Positions 1-9,387 of a DNA stretch of 64,000 nucleotides are shown one piece after another. Origin of the DNA: Umezawaea tangerina (GTDB lineage Bacteria > Actinomycetota > Actinomycetes > Mycobacteriales > Pseudonocardiaceae); contig NZ_PVTF01000004.1 in assembly GCF_003002815.1 (NCBI RefSeq), positions 496,001 to 560,000 on the forward strand, in the 5' to 3' direction. The notes under the pieces were generated by a model. The model searched no databases. It saw only the letters and a list, made by a program, of their open reading frames with translations, and was not told the DNA's origin. A program made the translations under genes and the position numbers. How positions within the stretch are numbered: position 1 is the first letter of the stretch; each line of letters starts with the position of its first letter.

Positions 1-776
1 AGCACCTGGGAGCCGAAGTTCTTCACCGGCGGCAGCAGGCTGGTCTGCGAGCTGAACCGCACACCGGGCAGCTCGTAGATCTTCGGCTTGACCGACTGGT
101 AGTCCGCGTCGCGCAGCGCGGCCACCTGGTAGACCTGCCCCTCCGGCGTCTTGGCCACGCCGTCGGCGATGGCCTGCGGGGTCAGCGCCGCGTCGAACGG
201 GGTCAGCGCCTCCCCCAGCGCCGTCGTGACGGCCGCCAGGTCGGGCACGTCCTTGCGGTCGACCAGGACCGACACGACCGCGTCCGGGGCGAGCAGCGGC
301 GACCCGTCGCGGTCGAGCACGGGCGCCAGGTTCGGGGTCAGGTCGGCGACCGCGAGGCTCTGCTGGGCGGCCAGCTTCGGGTGCACCAGCGACGGCGCCC
401 AGTGGACCTTCCAGTCGTCGTCGTCGCGACGCAGGTCGACCTTGCCCTGGTAGCCCCAGCGGTGGTTGTGCCCGAGGTCCCAGTCGTAGGTGACCGTCGC
501 GTCCGCCGTGGTGCCCTCGCCCTTGGCGTTGCGGACCTGCTCGACCTTCACCGACACGGACTCCGGCTTCAGCGCCGCCCGCACCTTGTCCAGCACGTCC
601 TTGGCCTGGCCGGGGTCGTCGGTCAGCGCGGCCGCGGCCTGCGTGTCCCCGCTCGACAGCCGGGCCAGGAAGTCGTCCGTGATCCGGTCGGGTCCCGGCC
701 TCGACTGGAACAGGCCGCAACCGCTGATCACCAGCAGCGCGCTCATCACCACGGTCAACTCAGGGTTCACCCGCAC
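1..776 (-). CDS. Penicillin-binding lipoprotein, N-terminal part (runs off the window)
   Basis: The first about 258 residues of a secreted penicillin-binding protein. The GTG start at 776 gives a short hydrophobic signal ending in a lipobox (ISGC, Cys at residue 20), so the protein should be a lipid-anchored exported protein. The region after it (ITDDFLARL, VTYDWDLGHNHRW, DDDDWKVHW) looks like the NTF2-like N-terminal domain of MecA-type class B PBPs, followed by the start of the dimerisation domain. The transpeptidase domain lies outside the window. It begins 22 nt after the GNAT gene stop, so the two are probably co-transcribed. M. tuberculosis has a penicillin-binding lipoprotein (Rv2864c) in the same place next to the GNAT gene and ispG. 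Confidence 0.85.
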   Translation of the reverse strand, partial: MRVNPELTVVMSALLVISGCGLFQSRPGPDRITDDFLARLSSGDTQAAAALTDDPGQAKDVLDKVRAALKPESVSVKVEQVRNAKGEGTTADATVTYDWDLGHNHRWGYQGKVDLRRDDDDWKVHWAPSLVHPKLAAQQSLAVADLTPNLAPVLDRDGSPLLAPDAVVSVLVDRKDVPDLAAVTTALGEALTPFDAALTPQAIADGVAKTPEGQVYQVAALRDADYQSVKPKIYELPGVRFSSQTSLLPPVKNFGSQV

Positions 777-798
777 GGCCGCAGTATGCCGCAAGGAG

Positions 799-1653
799 TC
801 AGAACAGGACCGTGGCGTACTGGCCGACCTGGGTGAAACCGATCCGCCGGTAGGCGGCCCTGGCGACCTCGTTGTAGCCGTTCACGTAGAGGCTGGCAGT
901 CCGCCCGAGGCCGCGCACCAACCGGTCCGCCACCGCCGCGGTCGCCGCCGTGCCGATGCCCGCGCCCCGCCGGTCCGGCCGCACCCACACGCCCTGGATC
1001 TGGCCGACCTTGCTGGACATGGCCCCGATCTCGGCCTTGAACACCACGTCACCGCCCTCGAACCGGGCGAACGCCCGGCCGCCCGCGATCAGCTCCGACA
1101 CCCGCGCCCGGTAGCTCGCGCCACCGTCCTCGGCGCACGGGTCGACGCCCACCTCCTCGATGAACATCGCGATCGCGGCGGGCAGGTACCGGTCCAGCTC
1201 CTCGGGGCGCACCGGCCGCACCAGCGGGTCCGGCTCCACGTCCGGTCCACGCCCCAGCGCCATCAGCGGCTGGTCGTCGCGCACCTCGCGGGCGGGGCCC
1301 CAGTCCGGCTGGAGCTCCTGCCACAGCCCGAGCACCTGCTCGGCGGGCCCGACCAGCGACGAGCACATCCGCCCCCGGCGGCGGGCCCGGTCGGCGAAGC
1401 TCCGCAGCGCCGTCGGGTTGCCGCGCAGCGGGATCAGGTTGGGACCGGCGAAGCACAGCCCGTCGACCCTCCCCCCGCGCAGGGCCCGGTGGTCGCACGC
1501 CCACACCTCGCCACCCAGCCGCCACGGGTCGAGCCCGGCGACCTCCACCCGTGCGGCGACCATGCAGGAAGCCACGGGATCGGCCTCCAGCAGCCCGAGC
1601 ACCTCGGGCAGGTCCCGTCCGTCGAGCAGCCGCGCTCCGGCCAACCTCAGCAC
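799..1653 (-). CDS. GNAT-family acetyltransferase (DUF4081-GNAT type, Rv2867c-like)
   Basis: A 284-residue protein with a poorly conserved N-terminal half and a GNAT domain in the C-terminal half. The acetyl-CoA loop is visible as VRPDRRGAGIGTAAT (around residues 225-240), followed by SLYVNGYNEVARAAYRRIGF, a typical motif B end. GNAT proteins transfer acetyl groups from acetyl-CoA; the substrate here is unknown. The arrangement N-terminal DUF4081 plus GNAT, sitting between ispG and a PBP lipoprotein, matches Rv2867c. The GTG start has only a weak ribosome binding site. It is separated from ispG by a strong hairpin terminator, so it likely starts its own transcript with the PBP gene. Confidence 0.85.
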   Translation of the reverse strand: MLRLAGARLLDGRDLPEVLGLLEADPVASCMVAARVEVAGLDPWRLGGEVWACDHRALRGGRVDGLCFAGPNLIPLRGNPTALRSFADRARRRGRMCSSLVGPAEQVLGLWQELQPDWGPAREVRDDQPLMALGRGPDVEPDPLVRPVRPEELDRYLPAAIAMFIEEVGVDPCAEDGGASYRARVSELIAGGRAFARFEGGDVVFKAEIGAMSSKVGQIQGVWVRPDRRGAGIGTAATAAVADRLVRGLGRTASLYVNGYNEVARAAYRRIGFTQVGQYATVLF

Positions 1654-1744
1654 GTCCTAAGCCTGCCAGATGAACAGGGGAAAGCGCTCGCTCACCTTGG
1701 ACGACTTCGGTGGTGCGAGATCCGTTCGGGTTCGGCCGCGACGC

Positions 1745-1782
1745 GCGACGGCGGCCACCGGGTGCCCGGTGGCCGCCGTCGC
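1745..1782 (-). terminator. Strong terminator-like hairpin after ispG
   Basis: Two 18-nt arms are perfectly complementary (1745-1762 and 1765-1782), starting 15 nt beyond the ispG stop codon. It has no U tract, as is common in actinobacteria. It separates ispG from the GNAT gene. Confidence 0.8.
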
Positions 1783-1796
1783 GACGGGAACCCCGT

Positions 1797-2951
1797 TCAG
1801 CTGACCGACACGGCGGGCGCGACGCCCTCGACGGGCTCCATGTCCTCCGCCAGCCGCATGGCCTCCTCGATCAGCGTCTCCACGATCTGGTGCTCGGGCA
1901 CGGTCTTGATGACCTTGCCCTTCACGAAGATCTGGCCCTTGCCGTTGCCCGACGCGACCCCGAGGTCCGCCTCGCGGGCCTCGCCGGGGCCGTTCACGAC
2001 GCAGCCCATGACGGCGACGCGGAGCGGCACCTCCATGCCCTCCAGCCCGGCCGTGACCTGCTCGGCCAGCGTGTACACGTCGACCTGGGCCCGCCCGCAC
2101 GACGGGCAGGACACGATCTCCAGCTTGCGCGGCCGCAGGTTGAGCGACTGGAGGATCTGGATGCCGACCTTGACCTCCTCGACCGGGGGCGCGGACAGGG
2201 ACACCCGGATCGTGTCGCCGATGCCCTGGCGCAGCAGCGCGCCGAACGCCACCGCGGACTTGATCGTCCCCTGGAACGCGGGACCGGCCTCGGTGACGCC
2301 CAGGTGCAGCGGGTAGTCGCACTGGTCGGCCAGGATCTCGTAGGCGCGGATCATCACGACCGGGTCGTTGTGCTTGACCGAGATCTTGATGTCGTGGAAG
2401 TCGTGCTCGGCGAACAGCGACGCCTCCCACATGGCCGACTCGGCCAACGCCTCCGGCGTCGCCTTGCCGTGCTTCGCCATCAGCCTCGGGTCCAGCGACC
2501 CGGCGTTCACGCCGATGCGGATCGGGGTGCCGTGGTCCTTCGCGGCGGCCGCGATCTCCTTGACCTGGTCGTCGAACTTGCGGATGTTGCCGGGGTTCAC
2601 CCGGACGGCCGCACAGCCCGCCTCGATGGCCGCGAACACGTACTTCGGCTGGAAGTGGATGTCCGCGATCACCGGGATCTGCGACTTCGTCGCGATCGCC
2701 TTCAGCGCGTCCGCGTCGTCCTGCGACGGGCACGCCACCCGCACGATGTCGCAGCCGGACGCGGTGAGCTCCGCGATCTGCTGCAGCGTCGCGTTGACGT
2801 CCGAGGTCAGCGTGGTCGTCATGGACTGCACCGACACCGGGAACTCGCTGCCGACGCCCACCGAACCCACCATGAGCTGCCGCGTCTTGCGACGCTCGGA
2901 CAACACCGGCGGCGGCAACGCCGGCATTCCGAGCATTACGCCGTCACTCAT
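1797..2951 (-). CDS. ispG: 4-hydroxy-3-methylbut-2-enyl diphosphate synthase
   Basis: IspG (GcpE) makes HMBPP from MEcPP, the penultimate step of the MEP isoprenoid pathway, using a [4Fe-4S] cluster. At 384 residues it is of usual bacterial length. The TIM-barrel part shows VQSMTTT and IVRVACPS near the N-terminus and ADIHF and RVNPGNI further on. The cluster ligands are seen as CPSCGR and, in the C-terminal domain, [10 protein letters not shown]. The ATG is preceded by GAGAGGTG. It follows rip1 and dxr in one minus-strand run, the same order as Rv2870c-Rv2868c, so two MEP pathway enzymes flank the site-2 protease. A hairpin ends the transcript. Confidence 0.97.
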   Translation of the reverse strand: MSDGVMLGMPALPPPVLSERRKTRQLMVGSVGVGSEFPVSVQSMTTTLTSDVNATLQQIAELTASGCDIVRVACPSQDDADALKAIATKSQIPVIADIHFQPKYVFAAIEAGCAAVRVNPGNIRKFDDQVKEIAAAAKDHGTPIRIGVNAGSLDPRLMAKHGKATPEALAESAMWEASLFAEHDFHDIKISVKHNDPVVMIRAYEILADQCDYPLHLGVTEAGPAFQGTIKSAVAFGALLRQGIGDTIRVSLSAPPVEEVKVGIQILQSLNLRPRKLEIVSCPSCGRAQVDVYTLAEQVTAGLEGMEVPLRVAVMGCVVNGPGEAREADLGVASGNGKGQIFVKGKVIKTVPEHQIVETLIEEAMRLAEDMEPVEGVAPAVSVS

Positions 2952-2967
2952 GGAATTGCACCTCTCA

Positions 2968-4164
2968 CTAGGGGAGTCTGATCGGATTGACGATGTCGGC
3001 GGTCACGGTCAGCAGCGTGATGCCACCACCGATGAAGATGACGAAATAGGTGAGGGGAAGGAGCCGCATGTAGTTCACGGGTCCACCGGCGGGCTTGCCG
3101 CGGAGCCTGCGCAGCCAGTCTCGCACCCGCTCGTAGAGGTTCACCGCAATGTGCCCACCATCGAGTGGAAGTAGCGGCAGGAGGTTGAAAACACCCACGA
3201 AGAAGTTGAGGCCGGCGAGCATCAGCAGGAAGAACTGCCAAAGGCCCTGTTCGGCCGCGTCACCGCCGAGCCTGCTGGCGCCGACGACGCTCACCGGGGA
3301 CTCCAGGTCGCGCTCGCCGCCGCCGATCGCCTTGATGACCGCCGGGATCTTCTCCGGGAACTTCAGCAGCCCGTGCCAGGTGTTCACGAACATGTCGCCG
3401 GTGAACGAGGTGGCTGCCCCGACCGCGGTCAGCGCGTTGTAGTCGAAGTTGTTCTGCCACTGCACGCCGATGGCGCCGACCTCGCGGCTCTCCTTGGTGC
3501 CGTCCGCCTTGGTGACCTCGCGGGTCACCCTGGGGACGTCCATGGTCACCTTCATCTCGGCGCCGTCGCGCAGGACGGTGAACTCGGTCGGACCGCCGCG
3601 CTCCTGCGTCTTCTTCAGCAGCTCGGTCCACGTCGGCGTCGCCTGACCGGCCACGGCGACGATCTGGTCGCCCGGCTGGATGCCCGCGGCCTTCGCCGGG
3701 GCCGGGGCGCCGCTCGCGCACGCGGTGGTCGCCGGGCCGCTCTGCACGCAGTCGCTGACCGCGGCGATGACCGGCTCGTTCTTGAGGTTCGGCAGGCCCA
3801 TGGTCGCGGCCATCACGTAGAGCACGACGAACCCGACGATGAAGTGGGTGATCGAGCCCGCGGACAGCACGACCACGCGCTTCCAGGTCTTCTGCCGGTA
3901 GAAGGCGCGCGGCGCGTCGTCCGGGTGCACCTCCTCCAGGGCGGTCATGCCGGTGATCTCGCAGAACCCGCCCGCCGGGATGGCCTTGAGCCCGTACTCG
4001 GTCTCGCCCTTGCGGAAGGACCAGATCTTCGGCCCGAACCCGACGAAGTACCTGGTCACCTTCATGCCGAACGCCTTCGCGGTCAGCAGGTGGCCGAATT
4101 CATGCAGGGCGATCGACACACCGATGAGCAGTGCGAAGAGCACTACGCCCAAGACGTTGACCAC
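2968..4164 (-). CDS. rip1: Site-2 intramembrane metalloprotease (RseP/Rip1 family, M50)
   Basis: A 398-residue membrane zinc protease that cleaves transmembrane substrates such as anti-sigma factors within the membrane. The first helix holds the HEFGH zinc motif (HExxH); the second metal site is [11 protein letters not shown] near residue 345 (the LDG motif). A PDZ domain lies between ([15 protein letters not shown]). I place the start at GTG 4164, two bases after the dxr stop and 7 nt after GGAAGGGA, because the first residues then run straight into the helix; upstream codons belong to the dxr frame. M. tuberculosis Rip1 (404 aa) occupies the same slot. Coupling to dxr suggests joint translation. 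Confidence 0.95.
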   Translation of the reverse strand: MVNVLGVVLFALLIGVSIALHEFGHLLTAKAFGMKVTRYFVGFGPKIWSFRKGETEYGLKAIPAGGFCEITGMTALEEVHPDDAPRAFYRQKTWKRVVVLSAGSITHFIVGFVVLYVMAATMGLPNLKNEPVIAAVSDCVQSGPATTACASGAPAPAKAAGIQPGDQIVAVAGQATPTWTELLKKTQERGGPTEFTVLRDGAEMKVTMDVPRVTREVTKADGTKESREVGAIGVQWQNNFDYNALTAVGAATSFTGDMFVNTWHGLLKFPEKIPAVIKAIGGGERDLESPVSVVGASRLGGDAAEQGLWQFFLLMLAGLNFFVGVFNLLPLLPLDGGHIAVNLYERVRDWLRRLRGKPAGGPVNYMRLLPLTYFVIFIGGGITLLTVTADIVNPIRLP

Positions 4165-4166
4165 GT

Positions 4167-5429
4167 TCAGTCCCTTCCAGACTCCACCGAAGTGGCCACA
4201 AGTTCCCGTGCCCGTGCGCGTGCCCAGTCCTCGGCCGCCAGCACCTCGGCGACGTCGGCGGGCTCGTGCGCCCACCCGTCCGCCTCGGCGAGCACTCGCG
4301 TGACAGTGTCCACGATGGAGGTGAAAGCCGTGTTGCCGTCCAGGAAGACGTCGACTGCCTCCTCGTTGGCGGCGTTGTAGACGGCGGGCAGGCAACCGCC
4401 CGTCGACCCCGCGTGCCTGGCCAGTTCGACCGCCGGGAAGGTGTCGTTGTCCAGCGGCTCGAAAGTCCAGGCCGTCGGCACCTCAAAACTACACCTGGAC
4501 GCGGCACCGGGGACGCGGTCGGGCCAGCCGAGGCCCAGTGAGATGGGCAACTTCATGTCCGGCGGGCTGGCCTGCGACAGTATCGAGCCGTCGGTGAACG
4601 CCACCATCGAGTGCACCACCGACTGCGGGTGCACGACCACGTCGATCCGGTCGTAGGGCACGCCGAACAGCAGGTGCGCCTCGATCAGCTCCAGCCCCTT
4701 GTTGATGAGCGTCGACGAGTTGATGGTGATGACCGGCCCCATCGCCCACGTCGGGTGCGCCATCGCGTCCGCCGCCGTCACGCTGTCCAGCTCGGCGCGG
4801 GTGCGGCCGCGGAACGGGCCGCCGGAGGCGGTGAGGACCAGCCGGTCCACCTCGTCGGAGCGGCCGCCGCGCAGGCACTGGGCGATCGCCGAGTGCTCGG
4901 AGTCGACCGAGACGAGCTGGCCCGGCTTGGCCGCGTTGAGCACCAGCGAGCCGCCCGCGATCAGCGACTCCTTGTTCGCGAGCGCCATGGTCGCGCCGGT
5001 GGCCAGCGCGCGGAGCGTGGGCTCCAGGCCGCGCGAGCCGGTGATGGCGTTGAGCACCACGTCGGCGGGCGTGGACTCGATCAGGTCGAGCACGGCCGTC
5101 GGCCCGGCGAACACCTTGGGCATCCGGAACCCACCCCGCGCGTACCCGCGGCGCTGGGCCTCGGCGTACAGGGCGAGCGTGACGTCCTCCGCGGCCGTCG
5201 CACGGGACACGGCGACGGCGAGGACCTCGAACTCGATGGCCTGGCGGGCCAGGACGGCCGGGTCGGCACCCCCCGCGGCGATGCCGACGACGGAGAACCG
5301 GTCGCGGTTCGCGGCGATCACGTCGAGCGCCTGCGTCCCGACCGAACCCGTCGACCCGAGGAGGAGCACGGACCGCGCGGCAGGGGTGAACTGCGGCGTC
5401 GTCCGGGTGGCGTGCGCGGAGGTTTCCAT
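4167..5429 (-). CDS. dxr: 1-deoxy-D-xylulose 5-phosphate reductoisomerase
   Basis: Dxr converts DXP to MEP with NADPH, the first committed step of the MEP pathway. The Rossmann motif GSTGSVG opens the enzyme. Signature stretches include [36 protein letters not shown] and HPQSVVHS, covering the metal and substrate sites (the fosmidomycin target). With the ATG at 5429 (GGAAGA upstream) the protein is 420 residues, close to the 413 of M. tuberculosis Dxr; an earlier ATG at 5468 is possible but would add unconserved sequence. It heads the dxr-rip1-ispG group. Confidence 0.96.
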   Translation of the reverse strand: METSAHATRTTPQFTPAARSVLLLGSTGSVGTQALDVIAANRDRFSVVGIAAGGADPAVLARQAIEFEVLAVAVSRATAAEDVTLALYAEAQRRGYARGGFRMPKVFAGPTAVLDLIESTPADVVLNAITGSRGLEPTLRALATGATMALANKESLIAGGSLVLNAAKPGQLVSVDSEHSAIAQCLRGGRSDEVDRLVLTASGGPFRGRTRAELDSVTAADAMAHPTWAMGPVITINSSTLINKGLELIEAHLLFGVPYDRIDVVVHPQSVVHSMVAFTDGSILSQASPPDMKLPISLGLGWPDRVPGAASRCSFEVPTAWTFEPLDNDTFPAVELARHAGSTGGCLPAVYNAANEEAVDVFLDGNTAFTSIVDTVTRVLAEADGWAHEPADVAEVLAAEDWARARARELVATSVESGRD

Positions 5430-5584
5430 GTCCGCCGATTCTTCCGGACAGTCGCCGATAGACCACATGGAGGCACTCAGATTACGGAACGGTAAATCGC
5501 GCATGGTCCTGTGCGCGGCGGGGCACTCCACCCCTGACGCCGCGAGGGAGAAGCCCACCGCGGCCCGCTGGAAGGAGAGCCCCC

Positions 5585-5851
5585 GTGGGCATCTTGGGCT
5601 GGATCGTCCTGGGTCTTATCGCGGGTGCCATCGCCAAGGCGATCATGCCGGGCAAGGACCCCGGCGGCATCATCATCACGATGCTGATCGGCATCGTCGG
5701 CGCCATCCTCGGCGGCTTCATCGGCCGCGCGCTGTTCAACAGCGACATCAACAGCTTCTTCGACCTGAGCACGTGGCTGCTGGCCATCCTCGGCTCGTTG
5801 GTGCTGCTCGGCATCTACCGACTGGTCACGGGTCGCCGGGCGCACGCCTGA
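5585..5851 (+). CDS. GlsB/YeaQ/YmgE-family stress membrane protein
   Basis: An 88-residue integral membrane protein with three hydrophobic segments (about 3-22, 27-48 and 60-80) and the family pattern [19 protein letters not shown] followed by [13 protein letters not shown]. Family members are small stress-induced inner membrane proteins with no defined biochemical role. The GTG start follows GGAAGGAGAG. It stands alone between divergent dxr and a convergent response regulator, with a shared terminator after it. Confidence 0.85.
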   Translation: MGILGWIVLGLIAGAIAKAIMPGKDPGGIIITMLIGIVGAILGGFIGRALFNSDINSFFDLSTWLLAILGSLVLLGIYRLVTGRRAHA

Positions 5852-5864
5852 CCCCCCTCGACGA

Positions 5865-5900
5865 CGAGAAGGGCCGTCCCCTCGGGGGCGGCCCTTCTCG
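5865..5900. terminator. Bidirectional terminator between convergent genes
   Basis: A hairpin with arms CGAGAAGGGCCG and its near-perfect complement CGGCCCTTCTCG around a short G/C centre. It sits between the GlsB-like gene (plus) and the response regulator gene (minus) and can serve both. Confidence 0.8.
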
Positions 5901-5906
5901 CTGTCC

Positions 5907-6563
5907 TCAGCCCGCGAGTCCCGCGTCCCTGGCCAGCAGAGCGGCCTGGACCCGGTTGGTGAGCCCGAGCTTGGCCAGCAGGCGGCTCACGTAGGTCTTC
6001 ACGGTCGCCTCGCTCATGTGCAGCCGCTGGCCGACGTCGGCGTTGGACATGCCGAGGCCCAGCAGCGCCAGCACCTCGACCTCGCGTTCGGTCAGGCCCT
6101 CGACCTGCCGCTTCGCCTCCTGCCGCCGCGGCTGCCCGGCGTGCGCGACCATGCCGACGACGCGGCTGGTGACCATCGGCGACAGGTAGGCCTCGCCGAC
6201 GTGCACGGCCCGGACCGCGCGCAGCAGCTCCTCGGGCGCGGAGTCCTTGAGCAGGAACCCCGCCGCGCCGTCGGACAGCGCGCGCACGATGTTGTCGTCC
6301 TCGCCGAACGTCGTCAGCACCACCACCCGCACAGCGGGCGCGACCGACCGCAGCTCGCGGGCGGCGGCCAGGCCGTCCATCCGGGGCATCCGGATGTCCA
6401 GCACGGCGACGTCGACCCGCCGTTCCAGCGCGATCCGCACCGCCTCGCGCCCGTCACCCGCCTCGGCGACCAGCTCGATGTCGTCGGCGGTGCCGAGGAT
6501 GGCCTTGATGCCCGCCCTCATCAGCGGTTCGTCGTCGGCGATCAAGACCCGGATCACGGTCAC
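5907..6563 (-). CDS. NarL/FixJ-type response regulator
   Basis: A 218-residue two-component regulator. The receiver domain has the acidic pair in ADDEPLM, the phospho-acceptor Asp in LDIRMPRMDG, a Thr in VVLTTFG and Lys in FLLKDS. The C-terminal LuxR-type helix-turn-helix is LTEREVEVLALLGLGMSNADVG, ending in VKTYVSRLLAKLGLTNRVQA. Its GTG start immediately follows the TGA of the histidine kinase gene (no gap), so the two are coupled partners. The targets cannot be read from the sequence. Confidence 0.93.
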   Translation of the reverse strand: MTVIRVLIADDEPLMRAGIKAILGTADDIELVAEAGDGREAVRIALERRVDVAVLDIRMPRMDGLAAARELRSVAPAVRVVVLTTFGEDDNIVRALSDGAAGFLLKDSAPEELLRAVRAVHVGEAYLSPMVTSRVVGMVAHAGQPRRQEAKRQVEGLTEREVEVLALLGLGMSNADVGQRLHMSEATVKTYVSRLLAKLGLTNRVQAALLARDAGLAG

Positions 6564-8204
6564 TCAGATCCTCTGCAGGTGGGAGTTCTTCTCGACGACC
6601 TTGCCGCCCGCGAAGCAGAAGCGCAGGACCAGCTGGCCACCCGAGGTGTAAGTCTGCTCGTCGGAGAGCCGGTACTCGCACACGGCCCCCGCCGGTTCGG
6701 GCGCCGAGTCCTTGCGCAGGTCGCCGATGGAGTTCGCGGGCTGCGCGCCGTCGGTCAGCCGCGCCCGCACCTCCGACTCGGGCTGCCCGCGGTAGACCGA
6801 GTCGTAGAACGCCCGGTCGACCACGTTCGTGACCGGCTGGATGCCGATCCAGGTGTAGCCGCCGACGATCACCAGCAGCACCACGCCCGCCGCGACGATC
6901 GACCCGACGCCCGCCCACTTGCGCACACCCGACCGCGCGGTCCCGGCGACCAGCACCTCGTCGCTGTCCTCGGGCTCCTCGGCGACGGTCGTGTCCTCGT
7001 AGGGCAGCACGGCGGCGATCCGGAACCCGCCGGTCGGCAGCGGCCCCACGTGCAGCAGCCCGCCCGCGACGCGCACCCGTTCACCGAGACCGATCAGACC
7101 GACTCCGGGGCTGCCCGCGACGCCGGACCGCGACGGGTTGTTGCGCACCTCCACCACCAGCGCGTCCGGCTCGTACTTCACGGTGACCTGCACGCTCGCC
7201 CCCGGCGCGTGCTTGTTCGCGTTGGTGAGCCCCTCCTGCGCCACCCGGTAGGCCGCGTGGCTGACCTTCGACGGCAGCGGGCACGGCTGCCCGCCGCGCA
7301 CCAGGCTGACCCGCACCCCGGCCCGCCGGGCGCCCTCGACGAGCTCGTCGATCGCCTCCACGGTCCGCCGGGCCAGGTCCTCCTCCGGCGGGTCGTCGCG
7401 GCGCAGCACCCCGATCACGCCGCGCAGCTCCTCCATGCCGGTCAGGGCCGCGCTGCGCAGCACCTGGACCGCCTCGCGCTGCCGCTCCCCCAGGTCGCCG
7501 TCCAGCGCCAGCGCCCCCGCGTGCACCGAGATGAGGCTCAGCCGGTGGCCGAGGCTGTCGTGCATGTCCTGGGCGATCCGGTTCCGCTCCCGCAGCCGGA
7601 CCTGCCTGGTCAGCATCGTGCGCTCGCGGCGCATCCGCTCCTCGCGCTCCTGCAGCGCGGCCACCAGCGCGTTGCGCTGGGCGATGTAGCGGCCGACCAG
7701 GAACGGCAGCGCGACCACCATGCCGTACACGGTCAGCATCACGAACGAGCCGAGGAAACCGGTCAGGCCCGGCACCCCGCCCTCCCACAGGAGCATGTAG
7801 AGCGCGAGGCCGATCACCGCCGTGGGCAGCGCCCGCCGCCACGACGCGATCCGGTAGCCCGCCGCGTACGCCACGACCACCATCAACGTGATGCCGCCGC
7901 TGTTCGTCCCGAACGCCACCAGCAGCGCCAGCAGCAGCGCGACCGCCGGGAAGCACAGCCGCATCAGGTAGAGCACGACGAAGGCCGCCGCCAGCCCGAC
8001 CAGCGCCCACCCGGACGGGTGGGTGTCGGACAGCCAGCCGGGGGCGAGGTCGAGCAGGAACACCCAGGCGAGGCCGAAGACCTCGCACCCGACCCGCCAC
8101 GGCGTGACCTGCCGGACCCGGTGCAGGACGTCCCGCAGGTAGGCCGAGGGCCGTTCCCACGACCCGGTCAGTTCGGGCACGAGTCGACGCACGGCGATGG
8201 TCAC
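6564..8204 (-). CDS. NarL-partner histidine kinase with an extra C-terminal membrane anchor and outer domain
   Basis: A 546-residue kinase. Residues about 36-180 form five or six membrane helices without a large N-terminal sensor loop. The HisKA_3 dimerisation domain holds the phospho-acceptor His215 (AQDMHDSLGHR); the ATPase domain shows the N box AAYRVAQEGLTNANKHA and the G box GVGLIGLGERV. Unlike most of this family the chain does not stop there: residues 433-455 form another membrane helix (VGSIVAAGVVLLVIVGG), followed by about 90 residues that should lie outside. These carry FYDSVYRGQPESEVRARL and a Cys pair (509, 530), resembling a small BamE/SmpA-like fold. Its stop abuts the response regulator start. 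Confidence 0.92.
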   Translation of the reverse strand: MTIAVRRLVPELTGSWERPSAYLRDVLHRVRQVTPWRVGCEVFGLAWVFLLDLAPGWLSDTHPSGWALVGLAAAFVVLYLMRLCFPAVALLLALLVAFGTNSGGITLMVVVAYAAGYRIASWRRALPTAVIGLALYMLLWEGGVPGLTGFLGSFVMLTVYGMVVALPFLVGRYIAQRNALVAALQEREERMRRERTMLTRQVRLRERNRIAQDMHDSLGHRLSLISVHAGALALDGDLGERQREAVQVLRSAALTGMEELRGVIGVLRRDDPPEEDLARRTVEAIDELVEGARRAGVRVSLVRGGQPCPLPSKVSHAAYRVAQEGLTNANKHAPGASVQVTVKYEPDALVVEVRNNPSRSGVAGSPGVGLIGLGERVRVAGGLLHVGPLPTGGFRIAAVLPYEDTTVAEEPEDSDEVLVAGTARSGVRKWAGVGSIVAAGVVLLVIVGGYTWIGIQPVTNVVDRAFYDSVYRGQPESEVRARLTDGAQPANSIGDLRKDSAPEPAGAVCEYRLSDEQTYTSGGQLVLRFCFAGGKVVEKNSHLQRI

Positions 8205-8333
8205 CCTCCCAACGTAGAAGACCGCGCCCGTCCTGTCGGCTCACGTTGGTCGCTTCGTCGGACGACGAAAGTTGACCGGTCAGCGGATTCCCCGCCGCGG
8301 AGCCGCCGGTCCCGGTACAAGGCGACTCGGCGC

Positions 8334-8364
8334 TTGACCTCCAGCTAAGTCGAGGTCCCATGCT
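8334..8364 (+). promoter_or_regulatory. MerR/SoxR-type promoter with 19-bp spacer and dyad
   Basis: TTGACC (8334-8339), a 19-nt spacer and CATGCT (8359-8364), with an imperfect 22-nt dyad (8336-8357, outer arms GACCTC/GAGGTC) between the boxes. A dyad inside an over-long spacer is the layout of MerR-family activated promoters. It lies 36 nt before the quinone oxidoreductase start. Confidence 0.45.
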
Positions 8365-8399
8365 GGTGCGCGTTGCCGGCCACGTGGGGAGGAACGACT

Positions 8400-9371
8400 G
8401 TGCGAGTGGTGCGGGCGATGGGGTTCGGCGGGCCGGAGGTGCTGGTGGCGGGCGAGGCGCCGGACCCGGCAGCGGGGCCGGGGCAGGTCGTGGTGGACGT
8501 GGCCGTGGTGGCGCTGTCGTTCGTCCAGACGCAGCTCCGCCGCGGGGTCACACCGGGGCCGCCGCTGCCGGAGCCGCCGTACGTCCCCGGCGCGTCGGTG
8601 GCCGGGCTGGTCACCGCGGTCGGGCACGGCGTCGACCTGGCGTGGGTCGGCAGGCGCGTCGTCGGGCACACCGCGAGCGGGGACGGCGGCAGCGCCGAAC
8701 GCGCCGTCGTGGCCGTCGAGGACCTGGTCCCGGTGCCTGCCGACGTGGACCTCCGGGTCGCCGCGGCGCTGCTCGACGACGGCGCCACCGCGCTCGGGCT
8801 GGTCGAGGGCGCCGCGATCCGGCCGGACGAGTGGGTGCTGGTCGAGGCCGCGGCGGGCGGGCTCGGCAGCCTGCTGGTGCAGCTCGCCCGCACCGCCGGG
8901 GCACGGGTCGTCGGCGCCGCGCGCGGCCGGGCGAAGCTCGACCTGGCCGAGGAGGTGGGGGCCGACGTCGTGGTCGACTACTCCGAGCCCGGCTGGGCGG
9001 ACCGGGTCCGGGAGGCCACGAACGGCGGGCCCGACCTGGTGTTCGACGGCGTCGGCGGCGCGATCGGCCGGGAGGCGTTCGGGGTGACGGCGCGCGGCGG
9101 CCGGTTCTCCGTGCACGGCGCCTCCAGCGGCACGGCCACCGCCATCGACGACACCGAGGCCCGCCGGGCCGGGGTGACCGTGATCGGGATCGACCAGCTC
9201 CTCGGGTTCGGGGCCCACTCGGCGGGCCGCGCCACCCGTGCACTGGCCGAGGCCGCCGCCGGTCGCCTCCGGCCCGTCATCGGCAAGGCGTTCCCCCTGG
9301 AGCTGGCCTCCTCCGCGCACGCCGCGATGGAGGCCCGCGAAGTGCTCGGCAAGACCCTGCTCGTGCTCTGA
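8400..9371 (+). CDS. Zinc-free MDR family NADPH:quinone oxidoreductase
   Basis: A 323-residue medium-chain dehydrogenase/reductase of the quinone oxidoreductase type. The GroES-like N-terminal half contains PPYVPGASVAGLV; zinc-binding Cys/His ligands of alcohol dehydrogenases are absent. The Rossmann motif is AAAGGLGSLLVQLA with the downstream VVGAARGRAKLDLAEEVGADVVVDY. The GTG at 8400 is preferred because GGGGAGGAA lies five bases upstream. Such enzymes reduce quinones or enones with NADPH. The next gene (PPOX protein) starts 16 nt after the stop, so the pair forms an operon, possibly redox-responsive given the promoter layout. Confidence 0.9.
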   Translation: MRVVRAMGFGGPEVLVAGEAPDPAAGPGQVVVDVAVVALSFVQTQLRRGVTPGPPLPEPPYVPGASVAGLVTAVGHGVDLAWVGRRVVGHTASGDGGSAERAVVAVEDLVPVPADVDLRVAAALLDDGATALGLVEGAAIRPDEWVLVEAAAGGLGSLLVQLARTAGARVVGAARGRAKLDLAEEVGADVVVDYSEPGWADRVREATNGGPDLVFDGVGGAIGREAFGVTARGGRFSVHGASSGTATAIDDTEARRAGVTVIGIDQLLGFGAHSAGRATRALAEAAAGRLRPVIGKAFPLELASSAHAAMEAREVLGKTLLVL

Positions 9372-9387
9372 CGACCATTGGAGAACC

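Noticed and set aside
490-2316. Long plus-strand open frames over the GNAT and ispG genes
   Set aside because: They are antisense shadows caused by high GC; the minus-strand proteins are recognised families.
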